The notes beneath the pieces were generated by a model. The model was given only the letters and a program-made list of their open reading frames with translations, searched no databases and had not been told where the DNA came from. A stretch of DNA of 64,000 bases, from positions 1 through 64,000 of the forward strand of contig NZ_FOJP01000001.1 in the NCBI RefSeq assembly GCF_900111835.1, given 5' to 3'. A program made the position numbers and the translations under genes. Positions 8,291-18,500 of the stretch are shown here, in pieces. This stretch comes from Metapseudomonas otitidis. GTDB taxonomy: Bacteria; Pseudomonadota; Gammaproteobacteria; Pseudomonadales; Pseudomonadaceae. Numbering within the stretch: the stretch's first letter is position 1; each line of letters begins with the position of its first letter.

Positions 8291-9225
8291 TCACCGGCGG
8301 CGGCGGCTTCATCGGCCGGCAACTGGTGGAGGCCCTGGCCGCGCGCCACCCGGACTGGCCGCTGCTGGCCACCGACGTGCGCGAGTGGCCGGCACCCGAG
8401 GGCGTGGCCCGTGCCTGGCTCGACGTCAGCCAGGCCCGGGCGGTGCATGACTGCATCCGCGCCTGGCGCCCGGACGCCATCGTCCACCTGGCCTCGGTGG
8501 TGACGCCGCCGCCGGGCATGGACGAGGCCACCCTGCACGCCATCGACGTGGGCGGCACCCGCGCGGTGCTGGACGCCGCCATCGCGGCAGGCGTCGGGCA
8601 ACTGGTGGTGACCAGCTCCGGCGCCGCCTACGGCTACCACCCCGACAACGCCGAGTGGATCGACGAGGACCAGCCCCTGCGCGGCCACGACGCCTTCGCC
8701 TACGCCCGCCACAAGCGCGAGGTGGAGCGGCTGCTGGCCGAGGCGCGCCGGGCGCACCCGCAGCTGCGCCAGCTGGTGCTGCGCCCCGGCACCATCCTCG
8801 GCCGGCAGGTGGACAACCAGATCACCGCGCTGTTCGAGAAGCCCAGCGTGCTCGGCGTGCGCGGGCACGACAGCCGCTTCGTGTTCATCTGGGACGAGGA
8901 CGTGGTGGACATCCTCGTCCAGGGCCTGGAGCGCGGCAGCACAGGGCTCTACAACCTCGCCGGGGATGGCGCGCTGTCCCTGGCGGAGATCGCCGGGCTG
9001 TTGGGCAAGCCCTACCGGCCGCTGCCGGCGGGGCTGATCCGCCTGGTGCTGGGGCTGCTGCGGCCGCTGCGGCTGACCCGCTACGGGCCGGAGCAACTGG
9101 ACTTCCTGCGCTATCGGCCGGTGCTGGACAACCGGCGGCTGAAGGCGGTGTTCGGCTACGTGCCGAGGTACAGCAGCCGCGAGGCGTTCCTGGCCTTTCT
9201 CGCTGCCCGGGGCGGGCGCCGTTAG
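8278..9225 (+). CDS. NAD(P)-dependent epimerase/dehydratase (extended SDR)
   Basis: 315 residues. The N-terminal ITGGGGFIGRQLVE contains the GxxGxxG dinucleotide-binding motif, and YARHKREVE supplies the SDR YxxxK catalytic pair, preceded by a TSSGAAYG segment holding the Ser. The N-terminal Rossmann fold is followed by a substrate domain. The reaction is unknown. The ATG at 8278 lies inside the end of the symporter gene (13-nt overlap), which suggests that the transported compound may be its substrate; this is inference. Confidence 0.85.
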   Translation: MRVLITGGGGFIGRQLVEALAARHPDWPLLATDVREWPAPEGVARAWLDVSQARAVHDCIRAWRPDAIVHLASVVTPPPGMDEATLHAIDVGGTRAVLDAAIAAGVGQLVVTSSGAAYGYHPDNAEWIDEDQPLRGHDAFAYARHKREVERLLAEARRAHPQLRQLVLRPGTILGRQVDNQITALFEKPSVLGVRGHDSRFVFIWDEDVVDILVQGLERGSTGLYNLAGDGALSLAEIAGLLGKPYRPLPAGLIRLVLGLLRPLRLTRYGPEQLDFLRYRPVLDNRRLKAVFGYVPRYSSREAFLAFLAARGGRR

Positions 9226-9236
9226 CGCCGCCTCGG

Positions 9237-10274
9237 CTACGCCTGCGCTGCCTGGCGCCGGGCTTGGCGGTATTCGCCGGGGGTCATCCCGGTCCACTGG
9301 CGGAAGGCGCGGAAGAACACGCTGGGTTCGGAGTAGCCGAGCAGCAGGGCGATTTCGGCGATGGGCAGGTCGGCGTCCTGCAGGTGCCGCTCGGCCAGTT
9401 GCCGGCGGGTGTCGATCAACAGGTGCTGGTAGCTGCTGCCTTCTTCAGCGAGACGACGCTGCAGGGTGCGTTCGCTGAGGCCGAGGGCGCTGGCGAGGGC
9501 GGCGCGGTCGGGTTCGCCATGGGCCAGCTGGGCACCCAGCAGGGCCACCACCCGCGCCCGCAGGCCTTCGCTGGGCAGGCGCGCGAGCAGGGCTTCGGCG
9601 TGCTGGCGCAGCACCGCCTGCAAGGGCGGGTTGGCCTGCTTGAGCGGGGCCTGGCGCAGGCTCAAGGGCAGCACCAGGGCGTAGTCGGCGGCGTCGAAGA
9701 CCAGGGGGCAGCCGAAGCAGGCCTGGTAGGGCGCCAGGTCGGCCGGGGCCGGGTGCTGGAAGGTGGCGCGCAGCAGGCGCAGGTCGTCCAGCAGCGGGCG
9801 CATCAGCCCCACCCAGAAGGCCATCAGCGCCAGCACCCGTGGGCGGGTGGCGGGCGCGTGGGGGTCGAGGGGGCGGTAGAGGGTCCAGAGCTCGTCGCCC
9901 CGGGCGTCCACCACCAGGGTGCCGCCCTCGCCCACCAGGCGCTGGTAGCGCAGTTCCGCTTCCAGGGCCTCGCCCAGGGTCGGGCTGCTCTGCAGCAGGT
10001 AGCCGAGCACGCTGAACTGCCCGGGGGCCAGGGCGCTGCCCAGGGCCAGGCCGGGTTCGGGGGCGTCGAGGTGACGGGCGATGCTGTGCCAGAGGGCTTC
10101 CTGCTGGGTGAAGGGGATGCGCGCGTCGGGGTCGTTGAGGTCGGCGTCGGCCAGGTCGCTGTCCTGCAATAGCGTGGCCCTGGGCAGGCCCAGGGCCACG
10201 GCGGCGTGCAGCACGGCCTGGGTCAGGCTGGCGCTGACCGAGGCGTGTCCGGAGGGGGTGGCAGGCGGGCTCAT
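9237..10274 (-). CDS. AraC-family transcriptional regulator
   Basis: 345 residues. The N-terminal about 220 residues match the arabinose-binding-like domain (AraC_binding_2/OruR-type) found in many Pseudomonas catabolic regulators. The C-terminal about 100 residues are a double helix-turn-helix with LSERTLQRRL and the AraC signature IAEIALLLGYSEPSVFFRAF. I use the ATG at 10274 rather than an in-frame TTG 18 nt upstream. It converges on the symporter-SDR operon with an 11-nt gap, so it could regulate that operon, but no operator was identified. Confidence 0.88.
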   Translation of the reverse strand: MSPPATPSGHASVSASLTQAVLHAAVALGLPRATLLQDSDLADADLNDPDARIPFTQQEALWHSIARHLDAPEPGLALGSALAPGQFSVLGYLLQSSPTLGEALEAELRYQRLVGEGGTLVVDARGDELWTLYRPLDPHAPATRPRVLALMAFWVGLMRPLLDDLRLLRATFQHPAPADLAPYQACFGCPLVFDAADYALVLPLSLRQAPLKQANPPLQAVLRQHAEALLARLPSEGLRARVVALLGAQLAHGEPDRAALASALGLSERTLQRRLAEEGSSYQHLLIDTRRQLAERHLQDADLPIAEIALLLGYSEPSVFFRAFRQWTGMTPGEYRQARRQAAQA

Positions 10275-10316
10275 GGGCAGGATTCTGCCCAAGGCCGCGT
10301 CTGTCGGAAAGCGCTG

Positions 10317-12014
10317 TCAGCGGTGCGAGGTGATCTCCGGCGGGTAGGCCACTTCGACGTCGCGCTGCGGGTCGATGTCGTCTTCGTCCCGGGCGCTGAG
10401 CGGGGCCTCGGGGTTGTCCAGCACGGCGTAGGAGATGGCGCAGAACAGCGAGTTGAGGCGCTTCATGTCGCTGATCAGGCCCAGGTGCAGGGCGCTGGTC
10501 TCCATGCTTTCCACCACCTGCTGGTGCAGCCGCTCCAGGTGCGCATGGGACAGCCGCCGCACCAGCACGCGGAAGCGCTGCTTGGCGCGGCGCAGGCGCT
10601 TGGCGTTCTCCTGGTCGCCGTTGAGGAACACCGAGAGGCTCAGGCGCAGGTTGTCCACCAGTTGCTGGTGCAGGTCGCCGATGTCGGCCAGGCCGGCGTC
10701 GGAGAAGGAGCGCTGCTGGGCGGTCTTCTTGTGCTGCACGTCGCCGAGCATGCGCTCGATCAGGTCGCCGGCCTGCTCCAGGTTGATGGTCAGCTCGATG
10801 ATCTCGGCCCAGCGCCGGCTGTCGCGCTCGCTGAGGTCTTCGCGGGGCATGCGCGCCAGGTAGAGCTTGATGGCGGTGTAGAGGGCGTCGATGTCGTCGT
10901 CCAGGCGGTGGATCTCGCGGCCCAGGCTGGGGTCGGCGCCGCGCATCAGCGCCAGCAGGTGGTTGAGCATCTGCTCGACGATGTCCCCCAGGCGCAGGGT
11001 CTCGCGCACGGCGTTGGCCAGGGCCAGGCTCGGCGTGTCCAGGGCGGTGGGGTCCAGGTGGCGCGGCCTCGCGACGTCGGTGGGCTGCTCGCGGTCAGGC
11101 AGCAGCCAGTCGCAGAAGCGCGCCATGTAGGGCGTCAGCGGCAGGAACAGCAGGCAGCGCACGCTGTTGTAGAGCACGTGGAAGGCGATCACCAGCTCGG
11201 CGGTGGAGAACGGCCAGGTGTCCAGCCAATTGGCCAGCGGGCCCACCAGCGGCAGCACCAGCAGGGTGCCGGCGAGCTTGAACAGCAGGCTGCCCAGGGC
11301 CACCCGGCGGCCGGCGGCGTTCTGCGAGGTGGCGCTGATCATCGCCAGGATGCCGCTGCCGACGTTGGCGCCGATCACCAGGCACAGCGCCACCTTGAGC
11401 GGGATCACCTTAGCCGCCGCCAGGGTGGCGCTGAGCAGCACCGCCGCCAGGCTGGAGTAGGTGATCATGGCGAACAGCGCGCCGGTGAGGGCGTCGAGCA
11501 TCACGTCGCCGGTCAGCGAGGAGAACAGCACCTTCACCCCCTTGGCGGTGGTGATGGGCTCGGCAGCGGCGACGATCAGCTGCAGCGCGAGGATGATCAG
11601 CCCCAGGCCGATGGCCACCCGGCCCATCTGGCCGAGGCGGGTCTGCTTGCGCGAGAGGAACAGGATCACCCCGAAGAAGATCAGCAGCGGCGACAGCCAC
11701 GACAGGTCGAAGGTCAGCACCCGTGCCATCAGCGCCGTGCCGACGTCGGCGCCGAGCATGATCGCCAGCCCCGAGGACAGCCCCATCAGCCCCTGGGCGA
11801 CGAAGGACGTGACCAGCAGCGCCGTGGCGTTGCTGCTCTGCACCAGCGCGGTGACGCCGATGCCGGCGGCGAAGGCCAGCGGGGTGCGGCGCATGGCGTG
11901 GCCGAGCAGGCGCCGCAGGTCGCTGCCGTAGACCCGGAGGATGCCGGTCCGCACGATGTGGGTCCCCCAGACCAGCAGGGCCACGGCGGAAAGCAGGTTG
12001 AGCAAGGTGAGCAT
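10317..12014 (-). CDS. Na+/phosphate cotransporter family protein (NptA/YjbB type)
   Basis: 565 residues. The N-terminal half has two inverted repeats of the Na/Pi-cotransporter II family; the first contains the hallmark QSSNATALL and the second a degenerate TYSSLAAVLL. From about residue 330 a soluble PhoU-like helical domain follows (ADPSLGREIHRLDDDIDALY onward). Such proteins move phosphate with Na+, often outward. The gene starts at an ATG at 12014. The 314-nt region upstream, shared with recC, contains a Pho-box-like repeat, so phosphate regulation is possible. Confidence 0.88.
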   Translation of the reverse strand: MLTLLNLLSAVALLVWGTHIVRTGILRVYGSDLRRLLGHAMRRTPLAFAAGIGVTALVQSSNATALLVTSFVAQGLMGLSSGLAIMLGADVGTALMARVLTFDLSWLSPLLIFFGVILFLSRKQTRLGQMGRVAIGLGLIILALQLIVAAAEPITTAKGVKVLFSSLTGDVMLDALTGALFAMITYSSLAAVLLSATLAAAKVIPLKVALCLVIGANVGSGILAMISATSQNAAGRRVALGSLLFKLAGTLLVLPLVGPLANWLDTWPFSTAELVIAFHVLYNSVRCLLFLPLTPYMARFCDWLLPDREQPTDVARPRHLDPTALDTPSLALANAVRETLRLGDIVEQMLNHLLALMRGADPSLGREIHRLDDDIDALYTAIKLYLARMPREDLSERDSRRWAEIIELTINLEQAGDLIERMLGDVQHKKTAQQRSFSDAGLADIGDLHQQLVDNLRLSLSVFLNGDQENAKRLRRAKQRFRVLVRRLSHAHLERLHQQVVESMETSALHLGLISDMKRLNSLFCAISYAVLDNPEAPLSARDEDDIDPQRDVEVAYPPEITSHR

Positions 12015-12328
12015 CGGACCCCTCCTTCAAGAAGCCGGTCGCGCGCCGCCCCAATTGCCGGGCGGAGATCGCGACACGTTCCCGGGGCCCTGGCTGCCGC
12101 CATTCCCTGGCAGGACCAGGCCCCCACAGACGAGGGCGCCGCGTGGCGGCGCCGTGACATCAGACTGTCACGCGATTGTCATGTTCCGAGGCGCATCGGG
12201 CCAGCCCCGCGCTGCGCGCATCCACCTCCCTGTAAGCCAGTTAAGTCGGCAATTCCTGTCCGCGCGCGGCGTCGCCCCCAATCGGGTCAACTGATACCCT
12301 GTGCGCTCCCGATCGACGCGGCCCGCCC
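12015..12328. other. Intergenic region between Na/Pi cotransporter and recC
   Basis: 314 nt separate the divergent starts. No ORF or RNA gene was recognised. It contains a Pho-box-like direct repeat (12165-12186), an overlapping dyad GTGACA...TGTCAC (12154-12171) and a GC-rich stretch near the recC start. No convincing -35/-10 pair could be assigned for either gene. Confidence 0.6.
12165..12186 (+). promoter_or_regulatory. Candidate Pho box
   Basis: Two 11-nt units in tandem: CTGTCACGCGA and TTGTCATGTTC. Against the PhoB half-site CTGTCAT they match at 6 of 7 and 6 of 7 positions with the expected 4-nt spacing. The units point rightward, toward recC, while the obvious phosphate gene (the Na/Pi cotransporter) lies to the left. 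No -10 element was found at the usual distance on the right. Confidence 0.4.
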
Positions 12329-15300
12329 ATGCTCAACCTCTACCACGCCAACGACCTGGAAAGCCTCGGCGAGCTGGCCTGCGCCCTGCTCGCCCAGCCG
12401 CTGGCGGACCCGCTGGCCCCGGCCAAGGTGGTGGTGCCGAGCCAGGGCATGGGCCGCTGGCTGACCCTGCAACTGGCCCGCGCCCAGGGCATCGCCATGC
12501 AGCTCGACGTGCAGCTGCCGGCGCGCTTCGTCTGGGACCTCACCCGCCAGGTGCTGGGCGAACTGCCGCCGCAATCGGCCTTCAACCCCACCACCCTGAC
12601 CTGGCGCCTCTACGACTGGCTCTGCGAGCCCGCGCACCTGGAGCAGGCGCCGCGCCTGGCGCAGTATCTGGAGGGCGGGGACGAGCGCCGTCGCCTGACC
12701 CTGGCCGCACGCATCGCCGACGTCTTCGACCAGTACCTGCTCTACCGCGACGACTGGCTGGCCGCCTGGGAGCGGGGCGAGCTGCTCGGGCTCGGCCCCG
12801 ACGAAGCCTGGCAGGCGCTGCTCTGGCAGGCCCTCACCGTCGACGGCCACCCCCACCGCGCGCGCCTGCTGGGCGACCTGCTGGCGCGGCTGCACGACCC
12901 GGCGCCCCTGGGCGGGCTGCCCGAGCGCCTGGTGGTGTTCGGCATCAGCAGCCTGCCGCCGCACCACATGCGCGTGCTGGAAGGGCTGGCGCGGCACTGC
13001 GAGGTCATCCTCTTCGCCCTCAACCCCTGCCGCGAAGCCTGGGGCGACATCCGCGACATCCGTGAGCTGGCCGCCCTGCCGGAGCCGGGCATCGACGACT
13101 GGTATCTGGACGTCGGCCACCCGCTGCTGGCCAGCCTCGGCAAGCAGGGGCGCGACTTCTTCGACGCCCTGTTCACCCTCGGCGGGCAGGACTTCGGCAT
13201 CTACGCCGAGGACGATGGCCTGGACGACAGCAGCCTGCTGCGTGCCATCCAGAACGACATCCTGCGGCTGCGCACCCGCCACGCCGACGAGCGCCTGGCG
13301 CTGCGCCCGGACGACCGCTCGCTGGAGGTGCACGTCTGCCACTCGCCGCTGCGGGAAGTGGAGGTGCTGCACGACCAGCTGCTGGCCCGCTTCGCCGCCG
13401 ACCCCGGGCTGACCCCCGACCAGGTGGTGGTGCTGACCCCCGACATCGAGCGCTACGCCCCCTACATCGAAGCGGTGTTCGCCCCCCGCGAGGGCGTGCC
13501 GCGCATCCCCTACAGCCTGGCCGACCGCAGCCTGCGCGCCGAGCTGCCGCTGGTGGAGGCCTTCCTCGCCCTGCTGGAGCTGCCCCAGAGCCGCTTTGCC
13601 GCCGAGGAACTGCTGGCCTGGCTGGAGCTGCCGGCCCTGGCGGCCCGCGCCGGCATCGACGCCGATGACCTGCCGCTGATCCGCGACTGGCTGCGCGAAG
13701 CCGGCGTGCGCTGGGGCCGTGATGCCCGCCACCGGGTGCGCCTGGGCCTGCCCGAGGACGATGCCTTCAGTTGGCGCCAGGGCCTGGAACGCCTGGTGCT
13801 GGGCTTCGCTGCGCCGCCCCGGCTGGCCGGCGAGGCCCCGCCGCTGCTGGGGGACAGCTGGCCGCTGGATGCCCTCGAAGGCGCCCGCGCGCAACTGCTC
13901 GGCCGCCTGGCCGGCTTCATCCAGCGCCTTGGCGTGCTCGCCGACGACCTGGCCCGGCCGCGCCCGCTGGCGGACTGGGCCGAGACCCTGCAGGGGCTGA
14001 TCGACCAGCTGTTCGACGAACGCGAGGCCGGCGAGACCCTGCTGCTGCTGTCCCAGGCCTGCGGCGAACTGCGCAAGCAGGGCGAGGCCGCGCTGATCAC
14101 CCGCCCGGTGGAGCTGGCCCTGGTGCGCCAGCAACTGGTGGCCGCGCTGGATGCCGGCGGCGGCGCCTCGGGCTTCCTCACCGGCGCCGTGACCTTCTGC
14201 ACCATGGTGCCCATGCGCAGCCTGCCGTTCCGCCTGGTGTGCCTGCTCGGCCTGGACGACGGCGCCTTCCCCCGGCGCACTCCCGCCGCCGGTTTCGACC
14301 TGATCACCCGCCGGCCGCGCCGGGGCGACCGCGCCCGGCGCCTGGACGACCGCTACCTGCTGCTGGAAACCCTGCAGTCGGCCCGCGACGGCCTGTACAT
14401 CAGCTACGTCGGCCGCGACCCCCGGGACAACGCCGCGCTGCCGCCCTCGGTGCTGGTCAGCGAGCTGCTGGAGACCGTCGACCTCACCGCCCACACCGAC
14501 GGCGCCCCCGCCAGCCAGCGGGTGCTGGTCAACCACCCGCTGCAGCCCTTCGCCCCCGGCAACTTCGCCGGCGGCGTCCACCGTGGCTACGCCGCCCCCT
14601 GGTTCCGCGCCGCCCAGCGCCTGGCCGGCGAACCGCAGCCGGCCGCCGCGCCCTTCGCCGAGCCGCTGCCGGCGTCCGACGCCGACTGGCTGACCCTGGA
14701 ACCCTCGATGCTGGTGCAGTGCTTCCGCCACCCGGCGCGCTTCCTGCTGGAGCAGCGCCTCGGCCTGCACCTGGCCGAGCCTGAGGAAGCCCTCGCCAGC
14801 GACGAGCCCTTCGCCCTCGAAGGCCCCGCCTGGCGCGGCCTGCGCCAGCTCGCCCTGGACGCCGTCGAGCGCGGCTGGTCCGAGGCCGACGAGCGCCGCA
14901 TCGCCCGTGCCGCCGGCTGGCTGCCCAGCGGCGAACTCGGCCACGCCCTGTGGGGCCAGCTGCGCGGCCCGGTGCGCGCCTTCGCCCCCCGGCTGTTCGA
15001 CGCCCGCCCGGAGAGCGCGCCGCAGCCGCTGCTGGTGGACCTGGAACTGGCCGGTGTGCGCATCCACGGCTGGCTCGACGGGGTGACCGAAGACGGCCTG
15101 TTCGGCTGGCGCCTGAACCGCCTCGGCGAGTGGGAGCTGGCGCCCTTCTGGCTGCGCCACCTGCTGCTGAACATTGCCGCGCCCCCCGGCATCGCCCGGG
15201 AGAGCCGCCTGCTGTCGCCGGCCGGGGACTGGCAGGCCGGCCCCCTGGCCAACGCCCGGCAATTGCTGGAGCCCTGGCTGGTGGCTTACCGCGAGGCTCT

Positions 15301-15577
15301 CTGCACCCCGCTGCCGCTGATCACCAAGGCCAGCCACGGCTTCGCCCACGGCCTGCGCAAGCCCGGCCGCAAGGAACCCCTGGAAGCGGCGCGCAGCAAG
15401 GCCCGCCTGGCCTGGGAAGGCCTCGACTTCGGCCCCCGTGGCGAATCCCAGGACCCCTGGTACGCCCTCGCCTTCCGCGACCGCGACCCCCTGGACGCGC
15501 GCTTCGAAACCCTCGCCGAGACCCTGCTCGGCCCGGCCCTGGACGCCCTGGCCGATGACGGCGAGGAGGACGCATGA
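12329..15577 (+). CDS. recC: Exodeoxyribonuclease V subunit gamma (RecC)
   Basis: 1082 residues, close to the usual RecC length. It starts MLNLYHANDLESLGELACAL, the conserved RecC opening, and carries VVVPSQGMGRWLTLQLA followed by helicase-like but catalytically dead domains; the C-terminal part is the nuclease-like fold that reads Chi. RecC is the scaffold of RecBCD and recognises Chi during double-strand break repair. The stop overlaps the recB start by 4 nt (ATGA), so the subunits are translationally coupled. No strong ribosome binding site precedes the ATG. Confidence 0.95.
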   Translation: MLNLYHANDLESLGELACALLAQPLADPLAPAKVVVPSQGMGRWLTLQLARAQGIAMQLDVQLPARFVWDLTRQVLGELPPQSAFNPTTLTWRLYDWLCEPAHLEQAPRLAQYLEGGDERRRLTLAARIADVFDQYLLYRDDWLAAWERGELLGLGPDEAWQALLWQALTVDGHPHRARLLGDLLARLHDPAPLGGLPERLVVFGISSLPPHHMRVLEGLARHCEVILFALNPCREAWGDIRDIRELAALPEPGIDDWYLDVGHPLLASLGKQGRDFFDALFTLGGQDFGIYAEDDGLDDSSLLRAIQNDILRLRTRHADERLALRPDDRSLEVHVCHSPLREVEVLHDQLLARFAADPGLTPDQVVVLTPDIERYAPYIEAVFAPREGVPRIPYSLADRSLRAELPLVEAFLALLELPQSRFAAEELLAWLELPALAARAGIDADDLPLIRDWLREAGVRWGRDARHRVRLGLPEDDAFSWRQGLERLVLGFAAPPRLAGEAPPLLGDSWPLDALEGARAQLLGRLAGFIQRLGVLADDLARPRPLADWAETLQGLIDQLFDEREAGETLLLLSQACGELRKQGEAALITRPVELALVRQQLVAALDAGGGASGFLTGAVTFCTMVPMRSLPFRLVCLLGLDDGAFPRRTPAAGFDLITRRPRRGDRARRLDDRYLLLETLQSARDGLYISYVGRDPRDNAALPPSVLVSELLETVDLTAHTDGAPASQRVLVNHPLQPFAPGNFAGGVHRGYAAPWFRAAQRLAGEPQPAAAPFAEPLPASDADWLTLEPSMLVQCFRHPARFLLEQRLGLHLAEPEEALASDEPFALEGPAWRGLRQLALDAVERGWSEADERRIARAAGWLPSGELGHALWGQLRGPVRAFAPRLFDARPESAPQPLLVDLELAGVRIHGWLDGVTEDGLFGWRLNRLGEWELAPFWLRHLLLNIAAPPGIARESRLLSPAGDWQAGPLANARQLLEPWLVAYREALCTPLPLITKASHGFAHGLRKPGRKEPLEAARSKARLAWEGLDFGPRGESQDPWYALAFRDRDPLDARFETLAETLLGPALDALADDGEEDA

Positions 15578-18500
15578 GCCTCGACCTGCTCGACTCCCCC
15601 TTCGACGGCCGCAGCCTGATCGAGGCCAGCGCCGGCACCGGCAAGACCTGGACCCTGACCGCGCTCTACGCCCGCCTGCTGCTGGAGCGCCAGCTCGGCG
15701 TCGGGCAGATCCTGGTGGTCACCTACACCACCGCCGCCACCGCCGAGCTGCGCGAGCGCATCCGCGCGCGCCTGGCGGCGCTGCTGGCCATGTACGAGGG
15801 CGGCCCCGCGCCGGACCCGGTGCTGGCCGGGCTGCATGCCCGCTACCCGGGCGAGGACGCCCACCGCCGCCTGCTGCTGGCGGTGCACGGTTTCGACGAG
15901 GCGGCCATCTTCACCATTCACGGCTTCTGCCAGCGCGCCCTGCAGGACGCGGCCTTCGAGGCCGGCGGGGACTTCGACAGCGAACTGGCGGCCGACGACC
16001 GCGACGTGCTGGACGCCCTGCTCGCCGACCTCTGGCGGGCCGAACTGGCCGCCGCCGAACCGGCCTGGGCGCGCTTCCTGGCGCAGAAGCGGCTGACCCC
16101 GGCCAGCCTGCGCCAGCGCCTGCGCGGGCACCTGGGCAAGCCCTACCTGCGCATCGAACCCCGCGACGCCGCCCCGGGCGACCTGGACCCGGCCTGCGAC
16201 GCCTGGGAACACGCCCGCAGCCTGTGGCTGCGCGACGCCGCCAGCTGCCTGGCCGAGCTGGCAGCCTTCGACGGGCTCAACAAGCGCAGCTACGACGCGG
16301 CCAAGTTCGCCCTCTGGCACAGCGAGCTGGATGCCTACTTCGCCGACCCGGCGGCGCTCTTCGCCCCGCCGGCGGGGCTGGAGAAGCTCGCCCGCGAGGC
16401 GCTGGCCAAGGGCTGCAAGAAGGGTTTCGACCTGCCGGATTACCCGCTCTGCTCGGCCCTGCAAGGCCTGGTGGACGCGCTGGAGGCGGCCAAACCGGCC
16501 GGCGAGGCACGGCTGATCGCCCTGCAGGTGCGCCTGCTCGACACCCTCAACCGCGAGCTGCCCCAGCGCAAGGCGGCCCAGCGCCTGCTGGCCTTCGACG
16601 ACCTGCTCAACCGCCTCGACGAGGCGCTGCAGGGCGAGGCCGGCGACGCCCTGGCCGCCGCCCTGCGCGAGCGCTACCCGGTGGCGCTGATCGACGAATT
16701 CCAGGACACCGACCCGGTGCAGTACGCCATCTTCCGCCGCGTCTACCCGGGCGGCGAAGCCGGGGGCGACCTGTGCTTCGTCGGTGACCCCAAGCAGGCC
16801 ATCTATGCCTTCCGTGGCGCGGACCTGGCCACCTACCTCAAGGCCCGCGACGAGGCCGCCCGGCAGTACAGCCTGGCCACCAACCACCGCTCCGTGCCAC
16901 GCCTGATCGCCGCGCTGAACCGGGTCTTCGACCGCCCCCGCCCGTTCGCCGAGCCGGGGCTGGACTACCCGCCGGTGGGCGCCAGCGACAAGCCGCGCCC
17001 GCAGCTGGTGCTGCCCGAGGGCGGTGCTCCCCTGGAGCTGGTATGGCTGGGGGACGAGCCCCTCGGCAAGGGCGAGGCCGGCCGCGCGGTGGCCATCGAC
17101 ACCGCCCGCCGCATCGCCGCCCTGCTGGCCGCCAGCGCCGCCGGCCAGGCCTACTTCGAGGCTGACGGCGTGCGCACCCCGCTGCGCGGCGGCGACTTCG
17201 CCGTGCTGGTGGCCAGCCACCGCCAGGCCGGCGACGTGGCCGCCGAGCTGGCCACCCGTGGCGTGCCCAGCGTGCGCCGTGGCCGCGACAGCGTCTGGCA
17301 CAGCGAAGAGGCCGCCGAACTGGCCGCCGTGCTCGCCGCCTACGCCGAGCCGGGGCGCGAGGGCGTGCTGCGCTATGCCCTCTCCACCCGCCTGCTGGGC
17401 CGCGACGCCCAGGCCCTGGCCCGCTGCCAGGACGACGAGCACGCCTGGGACGAGGAACGCGAACGCGCCGAGCGCTACCACCAGCTATGGCAGCAGCACG
17501 GCTTCATGCGCGCCTTCCGCGCCTGGCTCGACGAGCAGGCGGTGGCCGAGCGGCTGATCGCCTTGCCCGACGGCGAACGGCGCCTGACCAACCTGCTGCA
17601 CCTGGCCGAACTGCTGCAGGCCGAGAGCCTGCTGCGTCCCGGCCTGGAGCCGCTGCTGGCCTGGTTCATCGCCCAGTGCCAGGCCGAGAGCCACGGCGAC
17701 GACGCCCTGCTGCGCCTGGAAAGCGATGCCGAGCGGGTGCAGATCGTCACCGTGCACACCTCCAAGGGCCTGGAATACCCGCTGGTGTTCTGCCCCTACC
17801 TGTGGGACGGCGCACTGCTGCGCCGCGACGAAGACATCACCTGCCACGCGGAGGACGGCACCCCGCTGCTGGACCTGGGCGGCCCCGAGCTGGAAGCCCA
17901 CCGCGAGCGCGCCCGTCGCGAGCGCTTCGCCGAACGCCTGCGCCTGGCCTACGTGGCCCTCACCCGCCCCCGCGACCGCCTCTGGCTGCACTGGGGCCCG
18001 GTGGCGGTGCCCAAGCCGAAGAAGGACGGCGGCCTGCCCGATGACGGGCTGCACACCAGCGCCCTGGCCTGGCTGCTGCACGGGCGCACCCTGCCCGGCG
18101 ACGCGCCCCTGGACGAACTGGCCGGCCACCTGGCGGCCCTGGAAGGCCCCGGCCTGCGCCTGGAGTTGGAGGCCCTGGCCGCCGACAGCGCGGGCGACAT
18201 CGCCGTGGTGCCCCTGCGCGAGGCCGAGGCCAGCGCCCAGGGTGAGCACCGCGCCCCGCCGCCGACGGCCCTGGCGCAGCTGCAGCGCACCCTGCACAGC
18301 GCCTGGCGGGTCGGCAGCTTCTCCGGCCTGGCGGCCGGCATGCACATGGAGGCGCCGGACCGCGACGCCTTCTTCGTGCCGCCGGCCACCGACCCGGGCA
18401 GCGGCTTCCACGCCTTCCCGCGCGGCGCCCGGGCGGGCACCTGCCTGCACGCCATCCTCGAGGACTGGGTGCGCGGCGAGGGCGAGCTGGCCGCGCTGGT

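Noticed and set aside
12287-15349. A 1020-codon open frame on the minus strand opposite recC
   Set aside because: It is a shadow of recC with the same Gln/Ala/Gly bias and no recognisable domain.
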